DNA of 64,000 nt from Todiramphus chloris collaris (taxonomy: Eukaryota > Chordata > Aves > Coraciiformes > Alcedinidae): the NCBI GenBank assembly GCA_025345505.1, contig JANVCC010000076.1:9883156-9947155 (forward strand), written 5' to 3'. Numbering within the stretch: the first letter of the stretch is position 1; each line of letters begins with the position of its first letter. The notes beneath the pieces were generated by a model that saw nothing but the letters and a program-made list of their open reading frames with translations, did no database searches and was not told the origin of the DNA. A program made the position numbers and the translations under genes. Positions 11,724 through 25,559 of the stretch are shown here, piece after piece.

Positions 11724-12204
11724 TCTTGCCCTGGGGAAACAGGGAGCATTGCTTTGGTTGTAGGAGGTGACGTTCCAGAGGACTCTGGCTCCCTAGCCAC
11801 CCACAGGGGTTGCTGTTTCCTACGAAGACATTTCGATAGCTGAATTTCCACCATAAAATTTGCTAATAAAGGGATCAGAGTGGCTCAGTAAACTAATGTT
11901 CACTCGCGCCTAATGGTGCTCGGTAAATTCATGCTGCTTCACACCTAATGCTCACTGCACTCAGTCCCCAGGACATTCTTAAATGTATTTTTTTTCTCGT
12001 ACAGTCAGAAGATCGCTTTTGAAAAAGGGTAGAACAACATGAATGGTGCTCTGAAACTGCGCTAACTGCAAAGAGAAGGTGCCAGAGCCTCGGCAAAAAT
12101 CTCTGGAGAGGGCCCATAAAGAGGGCCACATGTAAGACTAGACCTTAAGCACTGATAGATGGGGCACAGGCAAGCAGAGAAACACAGACAGACCGTGAAA
12201 GTGG

Positions 12205-12393
12205 ATAGAGCAGGAAGATTTTTTTAAAGTTCTTCCCAATGAAGGTGGTCAGGCACTGGAAGAGATGTCCAGGGCTGCTGTCGAGATTTTCAGAAGTTCA
12301 GCTAGCCTCAACCCTGAGCAACCTGATCTAATTGTGAACCTTTGAGCAGGAGACTGGATTAAGCGACCTCCAGAGGTTTCTATGATTCTACCA
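12205..12393 (+). mobile_element. CR1 LINE 3' end, old copy, plus orientation
   Basis: Recognisable CR1 text: AAGTTCTTCCCAATGAAGG and GGTCAGGCACTGGAAGAG near the start, GAGCAACCTGATCTAATTG in the middle, and CGACCTCCAGAGGTTTCTAT then GATTCTA at the end. It corresponds to the C-terminus of the reverse-transcriptase ORF and the 3' UTR. It is diverged and has no open frame. Confidence 0.85.
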
Positions 12394-15300
12394 TTCAGAA
12401 AAAAAATACAGTATCAAGGGTAACAACTGAATCTAAGTGTGTGAAAGGAGCAGCGAGGCCCCAGCAGTAGGCATTTTTGCCTGCTATTTGGTGGGAGCCA
12501 AATGCAGTAACACTACTGCCTGGAAGTCCTGCTCTGACTCATCCCAGGACACATTTCTGCAAGGCACAGCAAAAAAGGAGAAGTGACTGCTGCCCCAAGT
12601 TGGGGGGAGGGGAGCTGGCCCCATGGAAGCTCAGAACAGGGAATTTTAGTCTTACTCATCATATTATTTTTATATTTGGTTTTTCAGATGTAAACCTCAG
12701 TGTTTCTGTCAGCATATTAACTCTGTGTGCACCACCAGTTTGTCCACTAGCCCCAGTGACTCCTCTATGCCTGCCATCCACGCACAGCCGCACAACTTCC
12801 ATCTGGGTGCTCAGTCCAACCCGTGGCACTTTACTCATGTTTGTAAGGAATAAATGGGCTGCCTAGTGAGTGCTGTTGAACCTGGGCAGATTTCAGTTTC
12901 ATGCTGGAGAAAGAAGAAAAGACATGGGCCAGGTCTGGGAAAGATACAGCCAGAGAGCAGGTAAGGGCAAACGAGTGAAATGTGGCAGATCTGCCACAGA
13001 GGATTTGCAGAAGTTACAGCTGAGATTCATCCTGACAAGATGCTCTACCTTGTCCTAATGCAAGTGAGAAAAGGGAAATCCGTATGACCATGAGCAACAA
13101 ATAGGGCTGGAAGCTCTAGCAAATTCTAGACTTCTAGCAGAAAACCAGGATGGGTTTGTTCTTTGCTGAGGTTTCAGACTTAAGTAACAAGGCTGCAGTA
13201 TCACCCTGGCAAGCTGGGTTATCAGTATGTGTTATGTATTTGATACACACATGGTCTTTATCCTGTGTCTAAATGTAGTTAATGCTGGGTTATGATCACT
13301 GAAGAGGGTTCTCTTTTGTTCTTCAGTGCTCCACTATGAAAACCCTGATTTCTACAACCTAACACATCTTCTCCATGTCTCCAGGGTACAGGCCAAACAA
13401 TAGTTCTTGCCCTTTAGGTGACAGAGGACAGGCCACAGTTCAGTGTGGATGTTTCAATATCAGTGTTGCAGGCATACAGATACTTTACAACCAACATTCA
13501 CACTTTTGTTCTCTGCACAGAGTGAGATCTACATCACTCCCCATATTCTGAATTCTAGTGCAAAGATTCGCACTCTCAGCGACTGTGAGTAGTGTGACCT
13601 GTGCTGTCACTCACCCTGAGAGCTGCACGCTCCAGACTGTACAGTGACACATACCCCGTATGTGGGCAGCTGTCACTTAGCAGACTTGTAAGATGAGTGT
13701 TTACACTCTGATGCATGGTGTGCAGAAATGGTTAAACAGGGTTAAAGGCCCCTGTAATGAAAGGTTTCGTGGAGTGCAAAAATCTCCAAAGTGGTGATAC
13801 TGTGATCCAGAACAACATCCACCTCAGGCCATCAGAGGCAGAATTGAATTCTCCAGGAGGATCCATTCACCACTCAAGTTCTAAGTCCAGGTATTACAGC
13901 CTAGTCCAGTTTTCTTCTGAGGAGGAGGCCACAATAGTGTAGAGGTGAGTGGTTTATAGTCTCCTTCCAGACTCTTGATGAATCTATGCAGTCTCCACTT
14001 GGGTAAAACACAAAACTACTCAGTAGCTTGGTACAAACAGTTCTGTGACAAAACCAAGGAGAACGTCTCCTGTTCCTTTTCAGTCTGACATGCTGCATTA
14101 TGGAATACATTCTCAAAGACGGAAGAAAACTATGAGATCAGGGTTTTTCCATTTCTGTTTGTCTAAGGTGACAGAAGTTATATAAAGCTGGCACTAAAAA
14201 AAGCACAATTGATAGCGAAGTTCGTCTGAGGTACTTCAAAGTAGGTGGGGGAAGCCCTTTTTTTTTTCTTTTCTAGTCGGCAATGAAGCCCAGGACTGAG
14301 GCAACAGTGGGAGTGCCACGGACAACACTGAAACTCAGCAGCAGGCATTAGTATGGAGGAGGATTCAGAACAAGAATACTAAAGAGAACTGCCACTGAAG
14401 CTCAATGTATATTCACTGTTACCATTACACTGAGAAACCTGAATTTTTGGTTAAACAAAACAATTCACACACAACATCCAAGATAAGCAATCCAGTACTC
14501 AGCAGTGTTTTCCTGCTGCTATGATCAGTGATGAAAAAGTGCAGGCAGAAGTGTATGTAGCAGAGACATCAAGAGGAATGATTGCAAGAAGGAAACAAGC
14601 AGCCTAGGGCAAGACAACTGAAGGTAGAGACCAACTCGAAGTAAGTCTTAGGAGGAGAAAATTGGCATGCAAGCATAGCATCTCAAAGATGAGGTCTAGA
14701 AAACTGATCTCAGCATAGCTGGATACGGACAGTATCAGATACAACAGTGACAGAGAGAAGACAGCTGAGAGAAGCTGAGATACAGTACTGCCAAACTTGT
14801 CTTCCCCACCACTTCACACTAAGTGTTTTGTATTTTATCTTTTGGTTTGTGTGCTCAGAAGACAAACCTCTCAGCATAGAACCTGTGGAATCTCATTTTC
14901 CTTCACAAGATTTTTATCAGTCAGCTTGAAAAATCTGAAAACATGGAACTGGCAAATTGAAAAATCTGAACACAAAAGAAGAGAACCCCAAATGAATATC
15001 GCACGGATCTAAAAGTGCTTTAACCAACTGTGACATTTTTAGGTTCATCCTGTATTTCTAGGCTTCACACATTTTGCACTATTATAAATGGTGTGTGTTT
15101 TTTCCAGCACAGGCATTTACTTACACTGAGCAAACACAGCTGCTGGTTGGCAAAGCAGTGGCCCCACAAAGATCACAGATCCCGAGTTCGAAATCTTATC
15201 TACTGCCCTTATTTCTTGCTGTTGCCACAGACCTCTTCTCCTCAGTCTGGGGCTTTGCTCCCCGAATGCAGGGCTTGTCCTACACAGCTGCCCACCCCTG

Positions 15301-17324
15301 ATAACACAGCTGAGGAGCCCAGAGGAAGTTGTACAAGATGCTTTTTGTCAACACTCTTTCCCACACAGACCATCTCCCGACTCCTTTGTTACTGTAAATT
15401 GACATCAGAGCTGCTGAATCATGATATGGGAGTCACAAAAATGGTATTTATGCTGTAGAAACAAGGCCCCCTCCCTCTCATCGTTGCCTGCTTGTGTCAA
15501 AATGGAGTCACTGATTTTTGTCCTAGCTCCTCCTGCACCAGCCCTTTGAGTGAAGCAGGCTGAGCTGTCCTCACTTGGGCTAGGATAAAATGCATGTACA
15601 GACACTACCAAGATTTGGTTCTGGCCTGCTGAAAGACAGCTTTGCTGAGCAGGCTGGACAGTTCACCATGAAAAACCATTAGGAACCAGTTTCTAGGAGA
15701 TTTGCCTACAAGATCAGAGCCCCAAGGGAATTTTTCAAATCATCCACTGCACATTTGAAAAGCATTTGAAAAGTCCACACCGAGGACTTATTTGCACTGC
15801 AAAATTTATTCCTAAGCCTTTAGATGGAGCTGACCTATGGTTTGCCTTTTCAGCAAACTGGATTCCTAACAACCCAGAGTGCTGAGGGAAGAAGACAGTG
15901 CAGTACCTGGAAAGGGATGCACGGAATAGAATGACTTGGAAAGCACTGGACAACATTGAAAGGTACAAGAAGGAGATAGAAAAGAGAAGAAAGAGGCAGG
16001 GGGAGCCATGGTTATAGTCAGGGAGACATTGATGACCAGAGACAAAAAGGTACAGATAAATGAAATATTAAAAATATACAGGGAACGAGGGTAAATTATG
16101 TCCAAGGGGAAGTCTGAAGTGCCTGGCAAAACATGAGGAAAAGAAGGGATTATTATCAAGCCACTCAAAAAACTTCATCATGATATTTTTTTTCTATGTA
16201 TAAAATCATATGCATTTACACTGTTTATGTGTAGATGCTTTTCAAAGCCATGTTTTCATAGCCCAGTGAGATTTAACTTTCCAGCCTTAAACTAATACAT
16301 AGACTCTGTATAGATTTGCTAAAGTATGCAGGGGAAACTTCCAGACTTTGACTGTCTAGATAAATTTATCGTGAAAAGGTAACAATAGATCTCTTGCAGA
16401 AATTAATTTTAAAACTGTTACATCAATTAGAAAAATCCAGAAAAAATAACAAAGGAAAAGAACTTGTTTCATTCCAAAATCAAAATAAAGTTGTGATCTC
16501 TTTCACTGGGATGCTGTTCCTCTGCTCTTCTCTTCCAAATTTTTATTTTACAACCAGCTAACAAACAAAGCTGTACTCAAAAAGAAAATATGGAAAAGCA
16601 ATAAAGATTTCAGTTCTTCATTTACTGGCGGTCTTCCCCACTAACTATGACTCACCCTAAGATTATCAAAATACATAATAAATTCAAAATAACAAATTAT
16701 TCTGGAATTATGAAATACTTTAGCTGACAGAAATCATTGATTTTCAACGTATTACAAAATTGTTATTATTGCTATTATTATTTCAGTGGGTGAGAACAAC
16801 ATTTGGATGAAATGAAAACGCAAGAAAAACTTTGCAACCTAACTTGAAAACAAATGCAATAAGTGCATGATAGAACCTGTGGAAGAAATCACTGGAGAGA
16901 AGATAAATTAAAAAAAAAATACAGCTAGTGACTGTGTTATGATCACTTAGGTCATGTGAAAAGAATTATTTTTTAAACAAATGAAATCATCTCCTTCTCT
17001 CAGTTCAACTGTTATTGTTTGGGTCATAGCACATAAAAACACAGTGCAAAATTAAAAATGCTTATGTAGTCTTTACTAAGTGGTTAGTTAAAAAAAAAAA
17101 AACCCACAACCTTAAAACTCTGCATAAACTTCCCTATCACGTGCTTTATGTATCTCATAGTTTCAAATGTACCCATCCCAATTCCATTGAGAAAACATCC
17201 TGTTGCACCAGTGTGAGATGCAGGTTTATAGAACTGTGCTATCAGGTCATGGGCTGGTGAACTGTCCTCCCGTTGAAATTGCTAGCATATGCTTAGTAAA
17301 GATGACACCACTTCTAGCACCGTA

Positions 17325-17357
17325 ATTCCAGATTCAAGGGCAGATTCCAGATTCAAG
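17325..17357 (+). repeat. 14-bp direct repeat
   Basis: ATTCCAGATTCAAG at 17325-17338 is repeated exactly at 17344-17357 (19-bp period). It is a small local duplication. Confidence 0.85.
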
Positions 17358-20300
17358 TGGGTGACTTATGCCCCTTAACTGGTAAAGGGTGAGTGACTGA
17401 CAGCAGTGGCAGCAGGATGAAATCCTTCCCTCTGTTTTGTTTTTTTTTTTTCTCCTCACAGGCTTGTATGGATTTTAAGCTCTGTACCACATTTTCAACT
17501 GACTTTTTTTTTTTTTCTTTCTCTGAGGTAGTAGCATTTAGTGCTTATATTGCTTTTCTCTTTTTTTAATCAACAGACCTCAAAGTGGTTTACTCTGCTT
17601 TAGAAAGTGCTTTACTTCAAACAAGGCACTGAGCAGGTACCATCTTGACAGACAGTAAAGGCATGGAGAGTGTATGTGAATGGCTAATGAGTCGAGGAGC
17701 CAGAAAATTAACCCAATATCCCCAATTACAAGCCAGACCCCAAACAGTGGATCACACTTTCCTATGTTAGCATTTGCAGTTCCATTTTCTTTTACGAAAT
17801 CTATTTTTCCACGATAGTAATTCAGAGGTTACGCATAATTAAGGTGACATTTTTGCAAGTATTTTAGGATTGAAAGAGAACCCCAAATGTAGTAGAATAA
17901 GATCTCAAGAGAGAGGTGGTCAGGAAAAGAGCACAACAATGTGGCTTCAATACAAAGACAGGTAAAGGCAAAGGAAAATTTTAGGGGTTTGGAGGGCAAT
18001 ATTGTTGGAGGCAGCAGATGAGTCACCTTTCATGTTGGGGAGGAGTTATTTATAGCTCTTTGTTTTCCACATGGTTTGCTGTGGGACTTTGACAAAAAAC
18101 ACATGGCTGTCTATGTTTGGCAAGTTGGGGAAGATGACAGATTGGGATCAAGAGCAAGATGAGACTTCAGAGCTCTTATTTTGCCAGTAAAATTAGTAGT
18201 TTTCCAGCTATGGCTTTTAAAAAACTTCTATTGAGTATCTGTAGTAGTTTGTAATAGGATGAAATAAAAGGCTTTAATTTTGGATAGAATTTTCTTGGAC
18301 ACTGAATGGCCATGAAATTTGTCCAGTTGCACATGGAACATTTACTTTGGATTTCTTTCTCAGAATGAATTGTAAATTGGTCGGATTATCAGCAGGAAAT
18401 CAGGATGACTCAAGTACAGACTTGTCACACCAAAGTCCTTAAAATTTAAACTTGTGTTTATCAACCATTTAATACTCTCCATTCCTAAGGGCCTGAGAGG
18501 ATAAGCAGATTGTCTGCAAAGCAAAGCTGTAATATTTGAGGCTTGATGGAAGATGTGCATTTTGGCCAAGAGGCATGTACATACAGTCTTGCCTGCTATT
18601 TATTTCCTCTAATGTTAAAGATGCACATCCATCACTCAACAAATTTGCTGCAAAATAGCTGTTCCCAGTCATCATACACCTGTCTGGGTGGATGGTGGAT
18701 GGGCTTTGTCATGTAATTGAATATGCTGTAGAACAACAAAGGAACAGTGATTACCTGGATAATACAGAGCAAAATGGTAGTTGAACAGGTCCTTAAATAC
18801 AGAAGATATTTCTGTTGCAGGATGGACAGAAGTTTAAATTAGAAAAGTTGAGGCAGAGACTGATAAATGAAAAGGCTTTTTCCCTGAGAGGTTAAGAAGC
18901 ACAAAATCTTGAAGTCTGCCGTGAAGGAGCTGCTTTTTCAAAGTCTGCTCAAAGGGGGCTGGCCCTGCTAACAGGCGAGGAGATGGTCTCAATGCACTAA
19001 TGGTTCTTTCCATCCAAATTTCCTGTGTGTGTCACAGCTGCTGGTCTGTGCAGCTGTCACTGGGTTGGTTTTTTTTTTTTGCCCACCCCATCTCATGTTT
19101 ATAAATGGCTTATCGTTTTATGTTGCAGATCAGGGAGATGAAGAGTGGGAAATAATATTCTGATTTCTGCAACGTATTGACCGTGAAACCCTCAACAAAC
19201 AAATATCTGTCCTGTTTGTTAGTAATTAAGTAGTAAATACTAACACGTTCTTACTCAGACAGGCTTTTACCCTTGGCTTTAGATTTTCCTAGATTTTTTT
19301 AGTTTTCTTTTTTTCCTCCAGGCACATATAGTCAGAGATTTATCTCCTGCCAAAGGCTTCAGAAGGCCTCACCCTTTGTGAACTCCAGTAAGCATCACTC
19401 CCCCTGTAGACACGATTTACAGGAAATGCATAAAAGGGTACAATTAGTTTCCCTACTTATTTGCAGTGTTCAACAAATTTCAAATCAGAAGTGGGGTGAT
19501 GTGACCTTTTAGTGATGGAACCTTGTTGCAGGAGCTGCCACCAGCCTCTGGGTACAATGAATATATCCCCCAGGGGGCACTGGTTTTAGTCATGGGTGCC
19601 TTCCGGCAGACTGAAGCAGGTGCTATCACCCTCTGATTCCTTCAGCTTTCTCTCATTTCATTCAGCAGTTGTTAGTCAAACTCATGTCTCATCACCTAGA
19701 GGTGAAGACAACAGCCCGAGACAAAAAGAGATGGCTGGTGAGAAGCCCATCCTGACCACTCCAAAGTTCACACGCTGTGGCAGATTGGCACTGGTTTGTA
19801 AGAGCCTTCTTCCAGAGCTGTTATCCTTGTGCTGCTCCCCCAACTTGTGTTCATGTCATCCTCCTTTTCCCTTTCCAGTCTTTGGGCAGATAGACCTCAG
19901 TGCTGGGTGTTGCTTGTTGCTTCAGTGTAAAATAACACATGGTGCTTGTGGTGTGGGAAGGAAGCTGGCTGTGAGAGATAAAGGTTGAGGTTAAGAGCAG
20001 ACTGACTGTTATGCTCCTGGGGCTTTGCTGCTCTTTGTATAACCTCGGTGTGGCTGAGTGATACAAATCAGCACTACCTTTTCTGATAAAATCCATCTAC
20101 CAGAGCCAAGCAGCAGCCATACCTCCACATCTTGTTGTAGTCTATTACAGCCCTGGCATTCCAAAGGGTCTGGATAGGTCAAAGGTTAGTTGTCCATTGT
20201 ATTACTGAAAGAGAGCGACCAAGTTTGGTTGAGGCTCAGAGACGTAGGTAAGAAACTGAAGAAAAAAATGTATCAGAGGAGCTGCAAGAAACAAAAGCCT

Positions 20301-20634
20301 GCAGGGAAATTCCAGGATTGCCAAAGTAAAGAACAGTCACTGAGAATATTCGTGCAAAACCACCATCTTCTCCTTCCTTCCCACAAGGACTAGTGCAACT
20401 CACTTTGAAAGAGAAAGAAAGAATCAAGAGAGCAAGAAGCATTTCACCCAGCTGTCCCACTCTGCCAAGCCCCACTGCTTTACTTCACCCCAAAAAGCAG
20501 GCAGGCAGAAATGCAAAATCATGCCATTTGTGACCTACTGAGACAAAGCTCAGTGTTTGCATGGTGGGGGAGAGATACAGTCAAGCTTATCACCAACTGG
20601 AAAAAATGCAGAGTAGAAATGTTCTGGTTGCTTC

Positions 20635-20657
20635 TTTTTTTTTTTTTTTTTTTTTTT
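20635..20657 (+). repeat. T homopolymer (23 T)
   Basis: Uninterrupted T run. Read on the minus strand it is a poly-A tract, but no retrocopy or SINE body is recognisable next to it. Confidence 0.9.
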
Positions 20658-21791
20658 AACCTTCTCTCCCTTAATGCAAACCGTAATTATTTTTCTTCCC
20701 AGAGAGTTCAAATCCTAAATGAAGCCCAGCTTCACTGCACATAATCATAAAGAACAAGACTGATGGTTTTGAAAGCTAGAGACTGAAACTAATGGTTCTG
20801 GAAGATGCTACACCAAAATCAATCTAACTCTTCAGTGGAAAACAATAATTCAGAGTAAGACAGGAAGCACTGAAGAACCACAGAAGATCTGAGGTGATCT
20901 CCTCAAAGTGGTCCTTAACCTATCTTAAGGAAAATCTTCTACTTGAACTTACTAAGTTCTGTGCAGTAAGGATGGTTCTTACATTCCCGAGGGGTATAAA
21001 GTAAGCAAGTGTGGATATGCCAGGCAGGTCACTGCATGTGCAGTGTGATGTCCCTGTGCAATGTCCAGAGCAGAACAGACATTGTCTTTGGACAACCTCG
21101 TCCAACCATTCTGTCATCTGATTCAGACTCAAGATCTCTGCTCAAAGGGAAAAAGTACTGTGAGCATCTGCATGTTTAAAACCTGGGAAAAAAGCAAAAA
21201 TTTGTAAGGCTAAAATTGGTAAAAAGTTTCACAATGAAAGGAAACAAAATTCTGCTCTTTCTCTGAGGTCACCTCTATCCTGAACATAGCTTTAGCTCTG
21301 TCACGTAATCCTGACACAAGGAAGTTACTCCCTCTAAGAAAATTTGTTGGAACCAGAATGGAATTGGCATGTAGAAAACCTCTGTCATTCAAAGTGCATG
21401 ATTTGCATATTTTATATACTGATTTTATTGAAGTAAAGCCAAAGTATTTGCTCTAAGCAATAAATAAAGCTAACGATGCTTTTCCCCTTAAGCTCTGATT
21501 GCATCAAGAAAAGCTGAAAGTGTTTTTCTGCACTGTTTTAGCTTCAAAAGTACTACTGATGCTATAAAATGCTTTGTAGATCATACGCAGCTCTGAAGAT
21601 GATTAGATTATTTATTGGTAAAATATCTAAATATGTCTAAATATTCCAAGAAATGCAGCTGAAACCAAGAGAGATGAGGAGCTATGAAAATGAAGTCCTA
21701 ATTGTGTAAAAGGACAATAAATTGTTTCCCTTTCACACTTTAGAAAATGTAAACAGAGTCAGAGTTTGAATTAAACAAAATTATGTTTCTA

Positions 21792-21834
21792 TTAATGTAA
21801 TTAAAAATGTTTTTCAGTTAATGTAATTAAAAAT
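21792..21834 (+). repeat. 17-bp A+T-rich direct repeat
   Basis: TTAATGTAATTAAAAAT occurs at 21792-21808 and again at 21818-21834 (26-bp period). Confidence 0.85.
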
Positions 21835-24800
21835 AAGGTTGAATTGAGGAATTGATGGACTAAAATATATGTTAGTCTGAGAGTAATGAAACTGTTTTGA
21901 GCTTTCAGACTTTCTTTAATTTTTCTTTGTCCATTGCTCCAATGCTTTTTTATTCTGCCATTTTTGTTAACCAGTACAACCAACAACAAAATGACCAAAT
22001 AAACCTGAACTATATTTCACACAATTAGTCCTAAAGAGTTCTAGCTTAGCAAAATTTGATTATGAGGGGTTAAAAGAAGCTGCTGATTGCTGAAAAAGTA
22101 TAGATACAAAACAACCCGAGTGATTACCTTGCCAGTGAATTTAAGAGAACAAATGAAGGGCCAGAGTGAAGTATTCAGAATAATTTTCAAATTAAAAAAA
22201 AAAATATATATATAAAAACAGATGAAGTAAGAAATGTGTGTTCTAAAATGGCTACTGAAAAAATGATGCTTCCTTTTGCTCTCAGTGAAGGCCTATAAAG
22301 CTACGTGTTTATGGTCCTTACCTGGGGCCTTCTATGGTCTTGGTAACAACCTCCGAAAGGAGAACTAGAAGAGCCAGCTCAGACATGGGCCAGGCAGGGT
22401 CACAGACAGGAGGGACACCAGCCGTTTGGCATTGGCTGAAATGTAATCAAACATAACTAATGTAGAGTTAGCCTCTTTCTTCAAAACACTGGTCATGTCC
22501 ACATTTTAAAGACTGCTTTCCATTTCCCATTTTCCAATCTGCACCCACATAATACAGTTGAATACAAGTTATACCTCTGTTCACAGAGGGTGGTTTTTCT
22601 ATCTTCGAGGGCAATTTTGTACCTACTTGACTCTCAAAGGGCTATGACAAATCCAAACAACCAATGCCTTCTTCACCGAGAGGAATGGAAAAAGTCTGAC
22701 TGCAAGAATATCTCAGCTTCCTAAGCACTTAGAAGTCACTAGTCCTGAACACCTTCTGAGTTCATTTGCATAAAATGCACCACTTTCCTTCTATTTCTTG
22801 CCTTGCACATTAGGTTATTTTCATACCGCATATTAGACCACTAATAAGGTACAAATTTCAGAGAGCATGATCTAGTCTAATAAGCACACAGAGTTTAAGA
22901 GGACTGAAACCCACTGGTTTCCTGATCATCTTCATTGTCTCTGTGCTTTAGTGTAATGAAAATTAATGGTAATGTCTGATTTTTCCTCTCAGAAGTTAAA
23001 TTTTTATCTGCAGAAGTTAGTAATACTCACCTTGGATAGGTCATAAGGAAAAAATCTGTCTCAATAAACATCAAGTTAGAAATAGGCTGAGACAAATTAT
23101 GAGACCTCTGGAAAACATCTGGAAGCAAATTTTGAGTTGTAATCAAAGTCGAATAAAGTAAATGAGGAAGCATGGTGGAATAGTTTGTTTCTGGATGTTT
23201 GGTTTCCAAGATGGATTTTTACAGTAACAAGCACAATAAGGAACTCTTCCTTGCTCAGGACAGGCTATTTGTCATTTACATGAAGTCCCAGAAATCTGAC
23301 GTTAAGTACATGCACAATATTCCTAAAGGGACAGAATTCAATGCAAACCTCAAATTTAACTGAGCTAGTGACTCTTTTTCTGTGTGTATGGATGCACAAT
23401 GATAAGACATATCTTGGAATTTAACAAGATGCTGAATTGTCCACAAAAAAAAAAATAAATTAACCTCTTCATGGAAAATCTGTGACAAGTGTGTAAACTG
23501 GGATATTTTACTAGAAGCAAACAGGATCAGCCATATATTTTGTCTAGTCTGCCACCAAGAGAAAAGGATAGTTTCATTGTAGTTTACAGGACAAAAGACA
23601 CCAACAGCACAGCAGTATTCGGTCCAGTCAAATTAATGATTTTATTAATAGTTTTTGAACTCTGAAAATAGCCAACAGACGCCATAACCAGCAGTAAGAG
23701 AGAGATCTTAGATCAAAATGAAGAGAATATGGATGGGTTAATTTTGGAACTAGTCATGTTGCTCATCTCTTCATACATGAAATGAAAATGTATTTCATGT
23801 CAGGAAAAAAACCACAGTTATGAGCTTTACAAAAATTCCGGAGTGTGTGCTGTTAAGAGGGTTAATGTAACGAGGGGAGTTACAAGACGAACTGAAGTTG
23901 CCTGCTGAATGACTGTGCAAAACAGAAACAATCTGTATAGAATGAATTACTTCAAAAGGAAGTATCATGAAGTTTTCATCCCAGTTTAAGTATTTGCAAA
24001 AGTAAGCTGTGTGAAAAGTGTTATAAACCCCATTCTAATGTAATCTGAAGAACAGAACTCAAGATGGAAGATTCCCCATAGTAACAGCAGCAGGTAAACC
24101 AATTTATTTTTGGTAGAACTGCGTTTCCATTCACCATAGGGTAACTGAACTGGGACAGAGAAAGAAGACACTTAGGAGCTGATGCTGAGAGGCAAAGAGA
24201 TAAAGCATTTATCCACTGTGCTAAGATATTTGTCCAGAATCCACAACCAGGCAAGGTCGCTTAAAGATTCTACATACAACTTTTCTGCTTTAGTAAAGCC
24301 AAGACAGCTTCCTAGGGATATTTGTCTAATGTTCTGATGATATTGTTTTCAAATGCACATTTACTCTCTGTGTAAGATTTTGGGCACTCTTGCAATATAG
24401 CTCTTAATATTTTCTCCATCTCCCAGTAAGGGTGAAGAACAGATTTCAGGAATCTGACTGCTTTTCTCAGTTTGGTTGGAGTTGTGGGAATAGTTGAGTT
24501 TTACTGGCTGAATTTAAAAAAGGGGGGAAAAAAAAAGAAAAAGGAAAGCTAGGGAAGTAAATTTCACTCTAAGCAATTTTTACAGTTTTTCCTACAAAAA
24601 TGGAAATCCCACAAAGATTTAGTTGAGCTGAATGAAACATTTGTTTCAGATCAAAATTGCAAGCTTTTTAATTTCAAATTTTGTTAAATCTTGAGAAAAT
24701 AAAAAAAAATCCAGCTTTCACAAGCTTCAACTGTTGCCAAAACAGATTAGAGAATTTAAGATGAATTTACAAATAGTTTGGCTTCCAGAGTCATATTCTC

Positions 24801-25559
24801 AAATCTGTATTTATAGGACAAATGAAACATCTAGGAGAAAAATAATTCCTAGATCTAGTCACAATAACTAACAATCTTTCATTCCTGATCCTCTCCTGCC
24901 TTCTTACTATCACACTTCTTTCGCAACGGCTAATTCACCAATCCTGCTTTCTTCATTTAAAAGCCCCTACTAATTAGAAAGTTACTCGCCCATCATCCAG
25001 CATATAAACTTGCTTTTTTTCCCCTTTGATTCTGCAGAACAATTTTTCAAGATGTTTTTAGTACCCAAACACAACAAAAAAATCTTTTCAAATTTCAAAT
25101 CTTTCTGCATGTTGTGTCTCTCTTGTCTCTGCTTGCTGTGGAACATCCTGTTCTTCTCTTTCAGCCATTCCTAGTTCCGTTCCACCCCCCAAGGAATGAT
25201 GAATGGTGTTTCCTGCTTGAAGCAGTTCATCCTGCTCCTCCTTTCATATGAAGAAGACACCTCTATTCTCTGAAATGTTATGGTACAGTCCTTTCTCTGC
25301 AACCATGAGAATGGTAAATATTTTTTCCCATTTAATATGAAAAACATCCAAATCACAAGATACACGCATAAATCTCCACCCTAAAACCACCCATTTCTTC
25401 CATGTTGCGAAGGAAATGAGTACACAGTTAATCATGACAAACAAAACATAGCCCTCTACACCTTCTCTATTTCTATCTTTCAGCCTGCCAGCCCTCCAGG
25501 CAAGAAGCTTCTTCCTGCGTTTTGGGGGTGAAACAAAATAATGAAGAAAAAAGACTTCA

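Larger units (their letters stand above)
11760..25550. other. Intergenic region between SLC39A13 and the candidate SPI1 enhancer
   Basis: Long A+T-rich stretch with short chance open frames only. It contains the CR1 tail at about 12205-12393, a possible ancient SINE/LINE tail at about 17578-17760, a T run at 20635-20657 and small direct repeats at 17325-17357 and 21792-21834. No exon, RNA gene or recognisable protein was found. Confidence 0.6.

Noticed and set aside
10964-11854. Repeat-containing open frames crossing the N gap
   Set aside because: They are produced by reading through undetermined bases and a 21-bp (7-codon) repeat, and show no protein similarity.
18830-19020. Possible further CR1 tail
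   Set aside because: TTTCCCTGAGAGGTTAAGAA and GGTTCTTTCCATCC recall CR1, but the sequence between does not follow the CR1 order and there is no terminal octamer.
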